From Talpa occidentalis (Eukaryota; Chordata; Mammalia; Eulipotyphla; Talpidae), in assembly GCF_014898055.3 (NCBI RefSeq), contig NW_023601433.1, positions 89,289,106-89,353,105 on the forward strand: DNA of 64,000 bases, written 5' to 3'. The position numbers and the translations under genes were made by a program. The notes under the pieces were generated by a model, which had not been told where the DNA came from, did not search any database, and saw only the letters and a list, made by a program, of their open reading frames with translations. Every line of letters begins with the position of its first letter. Position 1 is the first letter of the stretch. Positions 22,901 to 36,400 of this stretch are shown here, piece after piece.

Positions 22901-25900
22901 GGGAAGCCCCGGGAGGGCGGCTGAACTAGCAGCTTCAGCTGGGAGGAAGGGTCATTTTTTAGAGTCTGAGATCTGAGAAGTGAAACCAGTGTCTGTCCAT
23001 TTTGTGCTAATGTGACAGATGATTTGCTCTCTGGCTTAAATCAAGAGTAAAGGAAATTACCCATAAAAGCAAAGAAAAGGCTTTCCCTAACAAGAAATGT
23101 ATTAAAAATGCAAACATTTGAATACATAATAGAGCAGATAATAAAATAAAACCCTCCATGATGGGAGGTTCAGAGGGCTTTTATGGGCATTTTGGCTGGT
23201 GTGTGGTTTTAAGGTTTTAGTTTATCGCATTCTGCCACCTCGGTGTTTACTGACTCAGATTGCACACCAGTGACACCTCCAGAAATGGATAATAGGATCG
23301 AGATTTATCTGTGAGGGCCAATTTGGGGATTGCTGGAATTATCTTTCTAAATACGGCGCGAGTTTGTGTCTTTCCCTCCCTCCTGCCCATCCGAGGTACG
23401 AGCTTTAATTCACACTTGAAAGCATGTTTCTCACATTGGGGAGAACCATCTGAGTCTCAGAGACGAGCACCCCTTCCACCCATGCTGCGGTAACAGTAAG
23501 GTCTTGAAAAATCGGCTGTGAAAACAGAATGGGAGTAGTTTCAGTCATGGCAAGGCTGAGCTGACGGACGGCGGCCCGCCCCTCTGCTCCACGCGGCCCC
23601 TCAGGGCCCTGGGCCTCCTTTCACGCCCCACATCCAATATGCCTGTAGGATGTTAGCAACATCCTCTGTGGTGGTCAGCAGGGGGAGAGAGCCAGAAAGG
23701 CGCGTTGGATGGGTGACACTCAGAGGCCCCTGCGGCTTCTGTCCCCAGACCCTGGCCAGAGCTGCCAACAGCAACGGGGCCTGGGGGGTAAGTCCCCGCT
23801 CGCAGCCACGGGGAGGGGTCCGCTGCTGCAGACCCCAGTGCACGCCGCCAGCCCGCTTCACCATGAACCCTTCTCCTCGGCTCGGTGCAGCAACTCCACA
23901 TCCACCTTCACCGGAACCGCTGCACCAGGCGAGGCCATGGGGCCGGCCATGGGTGCCACCCCTGCTGAGGACAGGCAGGCGGAGGCACGGGCTCTATTTT
24001 GTGGCTGCGGTGGAAGAAGGAGCAGGTCTCTGGGCTGTCGGTGCTGGCCACTTCCCCAGCGGTGCTGGTCACTCCCGTGGTGTGGTCACTTCCCAGTCGT
24101 GACTGAGCCGCTGTGCCTCCCCCAGCAGGTGTTTTTTGGAGACCTCTGATGTTGTTTGTGGACGCTCGGTCTAGAAACTTTCCCCACGTTTTCCCAAATG
24201 GTCAAATTTCCCAATATTCCTTCCCGTTAACTAGGCTCAATCTAGTCGCGTGTAACTAAGGGGTCCACTGTCGTCACCCCTTCCTGTCGAAAGCAAAGGA
24301 AAACAGGAGACACAAACCCTCGATACAGCACACTTCGCACGAGAGCCAAGGTTTTTGTGGCAAATGATGAGAAAAATTTTTAAAAGCACAAAGAAGGAAA
24401 CGGTGACCTTTTCTGTCCGTCCAGACGTGCCGTAGGAGTGCCTGAGTCTGCAGATGGGCCGCACAGCGCGGTCCAGCGGGCAGGCCGAGCGGGGCGCTTG
24501 CTCACGACTGAGCCTCGGCTCCTGAACCTGCATCGCGTGGATGGGGAGCCGGGCCAGGCTAATGATAATTAATCCCCAGGTCTCGATATTCTGATCTGAT
24601 GTGATGATGGGTCAGCCGGGCTAGAAAATGGGCAACATTTGCATTCTCAGCACACAAGCAGCTCCGCGGGAAACAGCAGCTGGGCCAGAAAGGCTCCGCC
24701 GCAAACAAAGCAGCCACCTTCATACCCCGACGCTCTAAACGCTCCCTGCGCCCCCTCACCTCGCCGTCTTCCATCTTATGCCTGTTACTGCATGTCATGA
24801 TGTTCCTGTTACCTGTCACCAGGGCACGTGAAATGATGCCTTTCCGAGATGCCGGTTTCCAGTACCACTGGGAGACTTCACGCTCAATGAGCCCCACCTC
24901 AGTGGTAACGTCCTTTCTATTGACATCAGGAACAGCATTATAGGAAATATCTATTTCTTTGTTGCATTTTAAAAATAGACTCGAGTTCAGAAACCAACTT
25001 GCCAAAAAAAAAAGGATTCAAAGCAGAGAAAAATCGCCGTGAGCGTGGCCAGCCCGGCTTTGGATCAGGTGCACGGCTCTCCATGTTAGACTCCCTTTCC
25101 TGAAGTTACTCGTTGCTTCTCTCCCTCGACTTTCTTGCTTCCCTCCAGCCGTCACCTTAGCGTTGTTTTTCTAAGACTGACCCTCTGTGCTTTGCTAGAA
25201 AGTCCAAGCTTTGTCTCAATTTTACAGTGATTGCATATTTGGAGTAAAAAGTGATACCAGATGACTAAGAGGCGCCAATAAAACTCTCACACAAAGAGGA
25301 CTAATTGCCGGCAGCCTGCACTGCCCGGGCCCTCCGGCCTGGCCGTCGCGGCGCGTCCACGCGGGGCTGTGTGATGTCACACATCTGGCCTTGGCGAGCC
25401 TCCTCGCGCTGGGACCGGTTAATTAGACCCGCCATCTGGATGTCTGGATGAAATTTACACTATTCATATGTTACACATTTTAGGAGTGTCACAGATCACC
25501 TCCAGCCCTGCTGACTTTTCTGGTTTTCAGAAGTGGCAAGAAATGATACAAACAATTACATGGTATTTTTCACATGGCAGGACGGGCCGTCTACACTGCC
25601 GGCGACGTGTCCTGGTTCTTCCAGAGCTCAGCTTTGGCGTGGGACTCACCCGGGAGGCAAGTTGGTTTCTGAAGCTTCATGCAATAAACTGCTGCCCGTC
25701 CTGGCGCCAGCAGTGCCTTTAATTCTGCTGGATCTTTCTGTTCCGGATTTTGAATGAAGCTCCATCTTCCTTCGGAATCTGTTCCTGGAGATAATCCCTT
25801 TGGCTTCTGGAAGGTGTTTCTCACGAGCATGCTCTGGGGTGCCCGAGGACACTAGGGGTGCACGCCCTGAGGGCCAAGAAAGTGGGGAGAGGAGTCCGGA

Positions 25901-28124
25901 CGCCGAAACTGGACCGGTTCCCTGGACTCTGGCCAGAACCCCCACCTCCTGCCTCCCAGAACCCCGGTGTGCGCGGCGGGACGGAGTTTCTCCTTCACTC
26001 CTGCCCTCGGGAGCCAGAGTGGCATCTCCCTGGCCATGCCATCTGCGCCCATGACGCCCCTGGACACTGCTCCGTGAGCGGGGAGCCCTGTGTCTGCACA
26101 GCCAGGGGACGCCCCCGGGGACCCACAGTGCTCTGTCCCCAGCACATGCGCAGGCTGCGGGGTCCCTCCCGCTTCCTTCTAAAGCTTTCAAGGCCCCCCA
26201 CCCCCGCCCGGCGGGCAGTGAGACCGAGGTGGGGGGCCGAGCCTTCACTTGGTTCGCTCAGGATTCTTCCCTGATTGTTCTGGGGAACTTTCCAGCCCGC
26301 TTCTTCCCGACGGACCTTTGTCCATTAGCCTTGGGGAAGTCTCAGGCCACTCCGGCCGGACGTGGGCCACAGCCTGGGTGTCCTGGCCTGAGGCTGTGTG
26401 TCCTTCCGTGGTGCCTCGGTGGCCCCTCCGGAGCTCTGGGGGGTCTGTCTGGCTCAGCCACGCCTCCGGGGCCACAGCCCTGCTCCCGGCGGTGTGGGGC
26501 GCAGGCTGTGGGGACCAAGGGCCGGGGCTGGCTTCTGCCTCCTGAGGAACGAAAGGCCTTGCACCGCTGGCCCTGGAGCAGGAGGCCTACGGGCGTCGTG
26601 CCGGCCTTGCAGGGCCCTGCGCTGTGGCTCCTGAGAGCCGGCCAGGAGACCCTCGGCCCGATCGCCCCACGCAAAGCGGGCGGCCGCCACCTGCGGGGCC
26701 CGAGGGAGCCCCTCACAGATACTCTGTCTAAGGAAATGCTAATGATGTATTTTCTCCAACTTAATCTGTAACCTTTAGAAATCTCCTTACATCGGGACTG
26801 AAGACCCCGCCCGGCCCAGGCCCAGGCCCAGCCAGGCTCCCTGCCTCTGGAGATGACAGCGGCGTCCCCATGGCTTGATTGGAGAGGGGGCTCCCCCAAT
26901 TAGCGTCTCTGAATACCCGGTTCCCCCAAAGCCCGCATTTTATTTACATCCTCTACGACGTTCACCGGAAACATTCAAAAGCGTAAAACCTCCCTCGGAA
27001 CGCCAGGTTGTTCGTGTTACCTCCTTACAGACCCCGGCTTCCCTAGCTGGCAGTTATTAAATACCAAAATACCATCTCCACATTGCGGTTTGGATTATGC
27101 ACAAGCTTTGCGTTTGATTTATTTTTCTTTGAGATTAAAGGTGACAGATGACAGTTATGAGCGGGTTTTATGTAGAGTCTCTTCTCCCTGCAGCTCACTC
27201 CCTGTGGATTGACAACTCTGAGAACGAACGAGGGAACGTGCGACGGCCGGGGGTGACGGTGCAGCTGTGCGCGGCCTCCAGGAGCGGCCGGGAGAGAGGC
27301 CCCTGGCGGAGGGCCGGGCGAGGCACGGGCAGGGATCCCCGGAATACTGGGCGACCGCCTCTCTCCACGTCTGCCTCTGAGGACAGAGCAGAGGAGACAG
27401 CCAGGAAAACACTGAGAGCTGGTCTGTGCCCCGGCTCATCACTGAAGGCCGCAAAAAATCTATCGAAGGCTCCAAAATCACCTTTCGTCTGCGAGGACTG
27501 ACAGCGACCCCACCCGGCTGCGGTGGTTGCACAACAACAAGCTAATGAACTCGCTACATACCCAGGCACTTTCACTCCAGTTAACACACATAATCAACAC
27601 CCGCTGGATAAAATCACAGCCATTCCCCAGCGAGTGCCCGCAGCTGAATGCGCCAGACCACACCGGCGCGCTCGGGCTGGGCTTCCCGAGTCCCGGGTCC
27701 TGGGCTCCCTTGCCGTGGAGGGTATTTGCATAGATGCTGCCATCTCTAACCGAGGGGAAAAAGCTTAACTCAGATTTGGGTTTTTAAACTACATTTAAAT
27801 GATCCTGTTTTTAATCCATGAAACTGGTGCCTCTAGCTCTTACCCTAACTGTAATGACATATCGCCAGTCCATCATGTGGGCAAATTAGCTGCTTTCTTC
27901 CCTGGCACTGACGTGATGTCAGGATGGGTTTCCAGAGCGATGGGGACGCCAGGATGGGGGCGGGCAGCAGAGGGGTCAGGCAGTTCTGGCAGGCCCACCC
28001 CCACAGGGGAGGGCCCCGGCAGGCGACAGTGCTGGCCTGGGATTGTGGGCACTGGGCTGAGGGGACGGGCCAGGTCTGTCCTGCTGCCTTTTCCTGGTAG
28101 TGCCCCAGGGGGCATCTCCTTTTT
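19986..28124. other. Long single-copy stretch, no gene and no recognised repeat
   Basis: About 8 kb free of the young SINEs, L1 pieces and LTRs found elsewhere in the window. It alternates GC-rich blocks (20500-20850, 21060-22950, 25850-26720, 27230-27760) with AT-rich islands (20860-21000, 22960-23300, 24950-25260, 26920-27150). A run of 13 G lies at 22708-22720. Open frames of 200 or more codons occur in the GC-rich blocks, but they overlap on both strands and show no domain. Absence of recent insertions together with AT islands is compatible with regulatory non-coding DNA. Confidence 0.5.
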
Positions 28125-28388
28125 AAAGATTTATTTATTTATTTATTTATTAATACAAGCACTGGGCACAGTCAGAAGCGCGGGAGGGTGAGAGGATTCA
28201 CCAGAGCCAGAGCGGGGAGCAGAGCAGGCAGAAGGACCGAAGTACACTGCTGAGGGGAGCAGCGGGCGGCAGGAGAGGTCTGGCACCATGTAGGACCCTT
28301 GCCGGCGGCCGGGGATTGTATTGGCGCTGAAGAGGCTGTGGGCAGCTTCACAGCCCAGCGCTCAGCTGCTACGCCACCGGGGAGGCCC
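28125..28388 (-). mobile_element. tRNA-derived SINE, subtype A, reverse
   Basis: In reverse it runs from the A-rich tail (AAAGATTTATTTATTTATTT on the plus strand) through the subtype A body to a head ending GCCACCGGGGAGGCCC. The target duplication is GCATCTCCTTTTTAAAG on the left and GCATCTGTCTTTTTAG on the right. The B-box is mutated where other copies have GGTTCGATCCC, so polymerase III promoter function is probably lost. Confidence 0.92.
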
Positions 28389-28399
28389 GCATCTGTCTT

Positions 28400-28975
28400 T
28401 TTAGATTTATTTTTGCAGCTTCTGCACAATGACAGAACCCGCCAGAAAACAAAGACACAGCTAACTGGATGGAAGAAGATATTTGCAACTTACCCATTCA
28501 TCAAGGAATGTACAGCCGTAACATGTGAAGAGACCCCAAAACTTAACAGCAGAGGGCCTCCCTGGTGGCACAAGGGGTTAAGACACAACCTATGAAGCTG
28601 TCCGCAGCCTCTGCAGCATGAGTTCCATCCCCGGACAGCCAGGGAGCTACCCACAGGGCACAGCAGACTCTCCTGACTCCCCGCTGCTCCTTTCAGCAGT
28701 GTGTTTGACTCAGTCTGCCTGTTCTGTTCCCCACTCTGTCTCTGGTGAATCCTCTCACCTTCCACACCTCTGGCCTGCACCCCAGCTCTTGTATGCATAA
28801 ATAAATAAATCTTTAAAAAAAATCAAAAAACAAAAAACTTAACAGCAGAAACACAGACAAGGCCATCAAAGAACGGCGGAGCACGTGAGACACTTCCCCA
28901 AAGACTCATCCCAACTGCAAAAAAGCGTGCGAGGAAAAGCTCATCACCTCACCTGGGCAGAGGAAGCCTGGGAGG
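28400..28975 (+). mobile_element. L1 LINE ORF2-end remnant, split by a SINE
   Basis: Both arms, 28400-28553 and 28850-28975, resemble the L1 ORF2 end. Recognisable words are 'gatggaagaagatatttgcaac', 'ggaatgtacagccgtaac', 'acacttccccaaagactcatcc' and 'aaaagctcatcacctcacc', in L1 order ('ggagaaaatatttgcaa', 'catttttccaaagaagacat', 'aaaagatgctcaacatcac'). It is truncated at both ends and decayed. Confidence 0.65.
28554..28833 (+). mobile_element. tRNA-derived SINE, subtype B, with 16-bp target duplication
   Basis: Head GGGCCTCCCTGGTGGCACAAG, subtype B body (CCAGGGAGCTACCCACAG, CCCCACTCTGTCTCTGGTG, CTGGCCTGCACCCCAGC) and tail CATAAATAAATAAATCTTT. Exact duplications AAAACTTAACAGCAGA lie at 28538-28553 and 28834-28849. 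The target starts with an A run, as expected for L1 endonuclease nicking. It interrupts the L1 remnant. Confidence 0.95.
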
Positions 28976-31900
28976 CAGCGCCGGCACCTGCTGGAAGGCC
29001 TGTCCGTCTCCAAGGCCGGGAGGACGGCGCCCGCAAGGGCGTGGGGGGTGGGGTGTGTGCACAGCTGCTGGGGCTGTCGCTGGTGCGGCCCCACAGAATC
29101 TGTCAAAGTTCTCAGAAGGCCCCCCCGTTCCCCACACGGTACTGACGACGGGTCCTGTGGGAGCAAGGGCCGGTGCAGGGCGGTGGGGGGGGGGGTCTCC
29201 CCGCCTGGAGTGTGGACCAGACCCGGGGGTGGAGGACCGGTCAGCCTACCCTCCCAGGCCAGGTCCTGGTCCCTGCATGGCCAGCCCCCATCGCACCCTG
29301 CGACCCCACGTGCCCCTGTACCCACCGTCAGGAGGCAGCCCAGCCAGCGCCCCACCCGTGAGCTGCGCTTATTACAACATAACGACCCCGACTGGGAGCG
29401 CCACCAGCGAGTGCCGGGGTGGGTCTGGGGGCGCCCTGGGGCGGCTCCCTGCAGTTCTCCATATTGTTGGCCGTGACTGTGCACTTTTCCTTAAAAAATA
29501 GTTTTTTTAGTATCAACATGTTAGCTCATGACTAAGGGGCGCCCCGGAACCCCAACCTCTAAGGCGGGTCCTGCCACCCCTGCATGGGGACTCAGGGAGA
29601 GACCTTAGCTGAAGGAAGGCCCACAGAACCGGCGTGCAGAGGGGGAGCAAGGATGTTCTCCCGGACAGAGCCCCCAAACTTGTGGTCCCCCACAGGGAAG
29701 GGCCGGCCGCGTGGCTGCACGACTCTGCTCCACGCGACTCCTCCACGCCTCTTCCCCGCAGTCGGGCCGTGGACGCGGGGGCCGCTCCTTGGGTCACCCG
29801 CTCCCCCACCACGGAGCCTCGCAGGCCGCTGCTCCCCACTTCTGCTGTCCACCCCCGCCCGCACCCCCACCCGCACTCCCCACCACATTCATGCTCCTCC
29901 CCGCAGGGGACACATTTTGGGTTTCCAGCCTGTCATCCAGCCGTGTGAGACAATGACGTGGTCGCCAGCACGAAGGCTCAGCGTGAGGGGGACTCACCAC
30001 TTCTCGGAAAGCTGGCGGCTGTGGAAACCGGGGGTAGCTGAACCGAAAGGTTTTTAAAGCATAAAAATGCAGAAGCACCTCTTCCCTCGGGTTGTGTCGC
30101 AAAGTCCTTCGATTTCTTGCAATTACAAAAAATGTGAAGCTGGAAACCGGGGTGGATGGGGGGGTGCGGACAAGGGCCGGGTGCCCCGCCAGGGCCGTTC
30201 TGATGTGGGAAGACGATCAGTGTTAATCTCAGTTAGAGCAATATGTTGACACATGCTCGTTAATACACGCTCATATCTCCATCACGCGCATCGGCGTAAT
30301 TATGTATCTCGGGGATGCAATTAATATAATAATATTAATGAACTAAAATTCTTGCTGGCTTTTGTTTAGGCTCCCGGAAGGCAGGCAGAGTCTCAGGACG
30401 GACGGGCTGATTTCCTGGAAGGAGACTTCAGGGCAGCCAAGGAGCCACCGTGATCCGGGACAGCCTGGCCGGGCCCGGCGAGACCAGCCCTGGGTGTAGA
30501 GACAGGGCGGGAAGGCCCCCCAGCCAGCCGCCCACCGGCCTGCGGGAAATCCCGTCACAGCATGCAGACACAGCCGCGTATGCACAAGCTTGGCTTTTAC
30601 AAATCTTTATTTTGCAAAATTGACTTCGGATTTAAAAAAAAAAAAGGGAAATCTTGCACAGAGCGTGCCTTCACATCAGTTACAATTTAATTTTTTTATG
30701 TTAAAAATAGAACCCAACTGATGATTTGACTTGATTGTTTGGTTTCAATGGGGAGAGGGGAGATCATGGCCATAACCGTTTGCACACTTTGTAACTGGGC
30801 AGCTATTACCAGGCTGAGAAACAGGAGGTGACGTTTTTACTCAATAAATGCAAGTCACAGAGATTCTCCAACCCCTGCCCCCTGAGCGCTGCTGCGCTGG
30901 GACGATGGTTGCTCCAACGTCCTGTCTGGAGAGGCCCCCAGAAGAGCAGCCGAGACCAGCCCTTCCCCCTGCCAGCACTGCCGCACCCAGGACGCCCCTG
31001 CTGCGCAGGAGATGCCGCTCCTTGCCTCACCGGCCGCCTCTCCCCTGGGAAGCCATGACACAGACCCCAGCCCTGGACGAAAACCAGGGCTGCGCACCAA
31101 ATCCTGGCTGTCAGAACGCGAAAGTTTCGTTTTGGGGCCTGTCTTTGGGGTGATGCTCCTATTTTAAAAGGCAGATGGAGCACAGCAGCCTGGGGGACTC
31201 GGCAGGCCCAGGATGGCCCAGGAAGTTTGGCTGTGGAGTCTGGGCTGCCTCGGTGTTGGCGAGGGTGCTATTTCCCGGGCCTGTTACGCAGATAAAGCGC
31301 CGCTGGTCTCCAAACACGATCACATTTTAGAAGGTTAGCCTGTTAGACGCACACATCGCCAAGAGAAGGCATTTTCCATCTCCCGATGACTGAATAATGA
31401 TGTTTCTCCAGACAAAATATCCCCGCAGTCTGCATTCTGCTTTCTAAAGAATATTGGCTTTTGTTTCCAATGTTTTCCAAAGGAAATGCTGGACCGTTCT
31501 GGGAGGATTAAGGAATGCTTCCCTCTGAGCTGAGGAGAGCCAGATACTGGGGCTGTTCACGCAGAACTGGGAAGAGGGGCAGCGCCCCCTGGTGCGGGAC
31601 ACGCTAGGGGCTGGGGGGTGGGGCAGCACCCTACTTCCCCGCGCGGGTCCTGAGATGCCTCAGAGACCAGCTCTGTTCCTGGAACAGCTACCCCAAGATG
31701 CACCCCAAGACCCAGAGTATAATAATCGGGTGCCAGAGCGTCACTTGCCTGAACACAAAATCCAGTTCAAGTGTCACCCAATGCAACGACAAGTTCACGC
31801 TTCCAGAAGCCAAAGGAAAGTCCTTGTGATTGACTTGAAAACTCTGCTTGCAGCTTCGGGGCCCCCAGAGCTTGCTAGCTATTTCCCGGGCCCCGCGCGC

Positions 31901-32233
31901 GCCTCTGTGACATCATTATTTCTTGACTGTATTAAAAGTGAGTCTGGAAGCGGCCGCCGGAGAGCTGGGTACGCGGCGGGGGCTCACGACCAGCCACTAG
32001 TTTGGCAAACTTGCCGTTGAGTAGAATGAAACCCCTTGTCGCCTTGAAGTCGACGGCAGTTCTAAATGGCACCCGTCTGTCTGCAAGGAGGCAGCGCAAA
32101 AGCAGCTTCCAGGCCCCTCCCCGGCCCAGGAGGAAAGCGAGTGCGTGGCAGGGACCAGTTTCTGGCACATCTGCTCGCCGTGTGCAGCCCCGGGGCTGAG
32201 GGAGGTTGTAGACTAAGTCAGAGCGAGCAAAGT
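28976..32233. other. Single-copy DNA with AT-rich islands
   Basis: No gene is recognised. A run of 11 G lies at 29185-29195. AT-rich islands lie at 30225-30370, where TAAT/ATTA words are dense and include AATTAATATAATAATATTAATG, and at 30590-30760. The remainder is GC-rich, with chance open frames. Confidence 0.45.
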
Positions 32234-32246
32234 GGATGGTTGTTTT

Positions 32247-32542
32247 ATTTTTTTTTTAATTATTATTTTTTAAAGATTTATTTTTATTTATTTATCCAAG
32301 CACTGGGCACAGTCAGAAGCGCGGGAGGGTGAGAGGATTCACCAGAGCCAGAGCGGGGAGCAGAGCAGGCAGAAGGACCGAAGGACACTGCTGAGGGGAG
32401 CAGCGGGCGGCAGGAGAGGTCTGCGCGCCATGTGGGATCCTCCTCCGGTGGCCGGGGAGCAGCCGGGGATCAAACCGGCGCCGCAGAGGCTGCGGGCAGC
32501 TTCGCAACCCAGCGCTCAACCGCTGCGCCACCGGGGAGGCCC
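32247..32542 (-). mobile_element. tRNA-derived SINE, subtype A, reverse
   Basis: Reverse copy with T-rich tail complement (TTTTTTTTAATTATTATTTT), a well-preserved subtype A body and the head at GCGCCACCGGGGAGGCCC. Target duplications GGATGGTTGTTTTA (from 32234) and GGATGGTCGTTTTA (from 32543) differ at one base. Its sequence is close to the copies at 58.10 and 63.80 kb. Confidence 0.94.
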
Positions 32543-32556
32543 GGATGGTCGTTTTA

Positions 32557-33149
32557 AAGGAAATAACGGCCCCCCTCTGCTGGGTGACTCAGTCAGCAGG
32601 TCCCGACCGTGGCCAGCTGCCCGGCCTGGGCTGGGCATGTGAACGTCTCTAGATGTTCCTGCTCTAAGAAGTAGGTCTTCAACCTGCCCTCAGGAAGGCC
32701 TGCTCCCATTAAGGTCCATGGGAAGAAAACTGAGCCCACAAACTACCTGGTGGCCACCCCTCCACCCCCTACTCAGTAGCAGCTTTATCCCCATGTCTTT
32801 CCAATACCCATCACCGCAGCAGCCATGCGCCTCCACCCCTCTGCCAAGTCACTGCCAGGGAAATGTGTGGCCCGTGACCCTCCATGCCCCACCTGCTAAG
32901 GGCACACCTAGTTGGGCGGTGGACAGACAGGCATGCAGCCCCTGAGGTTTGGGGCAGAGCCACAGGGCAGGGGTACACCTGAGATGAGGCTGACCTGGGA
33001 GCCGCCTCCAGGCCCCTGGGCAGCAACGTGTGTCAGGGGCCTTGTGCTGAGAAGTCAGGTGACAGTCACAGCCACAGCTGGCAGGGGACACTGTTCTCCA
33101 CGGAGCAGGAATTCCAGGATCCAGGCCAGGATCCCAGAATGTTACACCC
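32557..33149. other. Unique GC-rich DNA
   Basis: No motif, repeat or coding segment is recognised. Confidence 0.45.
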
Positions 33150-33420
33150 TTTTTGATATGGAACTTTAGAAACATTCTGCATTGGAGAGAGTTTGCATAA
33201 TGTCAAGAATTATTGCCACAGGGGTGAGAAAGCTGTTTTTCTTTTTGCTTATTTTGTGCATAATTAAATCTTACATTAGAGACAGTTTTCAAATTTGGCA
33301 CGGCATCCTTTCATCTATTGCATATCAGAAAAGGTTGGAGGCGCTGCTATCTGGGAATTATGCAAACCACTGGTAAATAAAGCGCTGTTCTTACAGCACC
33401 CCAACATGAAAGGAGGGGGA
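33150..33420. promoter_or_regulatory. AT-rich regulatory-element candidate with paired octamer-like sites
   Basis: An AT-rich island in GC-rich surroundings. It contains GTTTGCATAAT at 33191-33201 and its exact reverse complement ATTATGCAAAC at 33357-33367. Both hold the POU-factor octamer core ATGCAAA. Between them are GCATAATTAAATC and TTGCATATCAG. Paired POU and homeodomain words are typical of developmental enhancers; conservation is not testable here. Confidence 0.35.
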
Positions 33421-36400
33421 AAATGTTGATGTTCATTATAGAAACTGGCGTAGGAGAAGGTTCTCTGAATTCCTCCAGTGCATTCCCTCATCTTTGGACC
33501 AACTTTTTAGTCAGTGACAATCTCCTTGCTTGGAATTTTCTGTGGACAGAAGGGCTACCCCAAAATAAATGAGTGTTCCGGGCTGGCTAATGACTTGTGA
33601 TTGTTAAGGTCAATATTTTACAAAGACACCTCAACTCCCACTGGGAGGGAGCATGGACAAGCTGTGGGAGGGAGTATGCACAAGGGACACACATTTGCTG
33701 TCCTGAGCAATTCAGCTCTGCCCCTGACCTGCATGTCTAATTCAACAACAAATGAACAAGGACGATGGCAGCTGCCCTGTGGCGGAGCAGAAGCAGCCTC
33801 TCCGGAGACCTGCTGGGCATGTCCTGTTCCCTCCAGGCTTCTCTTCAGTCAGGCTTCTTCCCCACAGCCCTGACATCTTCAGTTCCCATTAATGTGGGCA
33901 CCGGGCAATGCCCAGCTGATGTCTTAATCTGCACTCACTCGAATGGGCTGGAAATCGGGGATCACATGGAATTAAAGCAACAGTCAGAGCTAGACGGCAG
34001 GTCCTGTGGGAGCACAGACTCAGAGCCCAAGGAAACAGAGGGGACCCTTGGGTTCGTGCTTGGGGAAGTGGGCAGGTAGAACCTCGGACAGGAGGTGGGC
34101 ATGGATGAGTGTGGGGTGCCCTGCCAGCTAGAGGGCGTGACTTGGGGCCATGGGAAAGCAGAAGAGCTGGCAGAAGCAGAGCTGGGAGTGGGGTGGGGGA
34201 CAGGACACTCTCCCCTTCACTATGCTTTTTTTTTAAATTATCAACTCTCTCAAAGAGAACAGATAAGCCCTGATACTCACCATCTGGAACATACTTCTCA
34301 AAGTAAATTTCAGGCAGCATCTGCCTCTCCCGAACTTCTGCTTGTGAATCAGCAAAGACAGTGATATTTGTTCACCGACTGTTTTCGTCAGAGGCAAAGT
34401 TTATGATGCTCTGCACAAATCTTGAGGTAACAGCCCCGGGACTGTGACAGACGCACAGGTGCATCCCTGTCAACAAGTTCTGCTCCAGGCACAGAAGCTT
34501 GAGGTCACCTCCAGCGAGCCCCCAGGCCCCTGAGGTCACTGTGGGTGGGGTCAGCAGTGTATGACGTAGCTGGGTGGGAAGGGGGTGAGGTCAGCAGGTG
34601 GGAGCCCCTGGGCTGGCTGGGAGCAGCTGGGAGCAGGGCTGGCTGGTCAGGGCTGACCCTCGGAGACCTCAGAGCGCTGGCAGCACGCGGGCAGGTGTGT
34701 ATCTAAAGAGCCCGTGGGTGGCCTGGGCGGGGCAGGGCATGTAAGGAAGAGGGACAGCACCAGCCAGGGGGCTGGTGTTGAGAAACCAGGTCTTGCTTGG
34801 CCAGAGCCCACAGCCTCGCTGCAGTCCACAATCAGCAAGACCCAGGCCCACGTGGTCAGAGAGGACTCTTGCCAACCAGACCCGGGGTGGGGGTTGAGGG
34901 TGGTCCGGAGTCACGTGGGGGTCGGAAGCAGGCAAGAGAAAGGTGGGGGGAGGGAGGGAGGCAGGGAGAGGCTCCATGGAGCTTTTTAGTGGATTTTATT
35001 AGATTTTCCATGTGATTCATTTTACACCTGAAATAGCAATCGTTTTGCTCGGTCTCTCGGTATCTCTGCTTCTATATTCTCCAATTTCACCTGTTTCGCA
35101 TATTTGACTTATTACGCTGGCGGGGGCTCCAGCAGACGCTGAATATTAGCAGTGATGGAGGAAATTGGTCTAGTGTTTTGCGGTTGTGTTTTCTTGGCTT
35201 CTGGTAGATACTCGATCAGATTCAAGGAATTAGGATCTCCAAATATTTGAAATATAAGGCTTCCGCTCCGACTTTGTAAATGCTTGTTTTGAGCGAATAT
35301 ATTGGGTTTAAACAATGCACACTTGTAATCAGTTGCACGATGATGTGTTTTCTCTACTTTGAATCTGTTTTACGCGGGCGGGTTTCACTGGGGTGGTCGA
35401 ATCCTGGGGTCCCCGGGAGTGTCATCTTTGGCCACAAGGAAGAGCTTTCAATGTACGACGGATCTGATCTCAGTTACCTTCTTGCCACGGACAAGAACTA
35501 CACTCTCAAGGTCTTTCAAGGTCACCGGTTTTGCACGCTTGCCGAGCACACCTGGAGACCCGGGGCTTCCTTCAGCATCTGCTTCCCGGGAGCGGTCTCT
35601 TTCCCGGTGGCGTCCACCTCGCCTGGGGACCTGCTTTCTCCAAGGGCCACGGCCGACGTGTCTCCGCCCTCCCTCCCTCCTCCCCAGACTCGTACCTCGG
35701 GGTCCTTCTCATCTCAGACATCACTCTCCTCCCTCCTAGGAGACCCCGCGAGGACACTGGCCACACAGACTCTCCCCTTGCCTGCTGCCTCCCCCCAGTC
35801 ACCCCGGGAGAGACCCCGGACCACTCTTCCCAGCCCTTGAACTGTCAGCCCCCCCCCGGCTCACTCCCACCGTCTCCAACACTCTCCCTCCAGGCCAGCT
35901 GCTCCTTCTCTCCAGGGAGCTCCCGCGGCGCGGTGAGCGAGGGCGACGCAGGCTTCTGAGTGTGCGTTGTTCCGCGTGGAAAGCCAGGCTGGTCCTTAAA
36001 TCACCATTATCTTCCCATTAAGTTCCTCTGCCAGCAGCAACACACATCAAACCCCTGGACAGGACTTCACCGGTCAGTTCAGCTACCCTTGGCCCCTCGC
36101 CACGATCCTAATTACCACAAAGAAACAATACGTCCTGATTGCTGGCAGAAAATCACCTTTTGTTTTCATTTTAATAATTGGCTCATTTATTCTGGGCTTG
36201 GCTGAGCTGATTCCCTGAGCTCAGTCTTGATTCCAAGATCCCATTATTTTAAGTGAATTTCTGCTGCCAGGCAGACTCCAGGAAGCGCACGGACGCCTCC
36301 GTGGCAGGGACGTCCCGGGCGGCTCTGGGGATGTCCCAGCCTCGGCAGCAGGAGGCTGAGCCTGGCGGGGCCTGTACCACCTGCCCCGACCGGCCACCTG

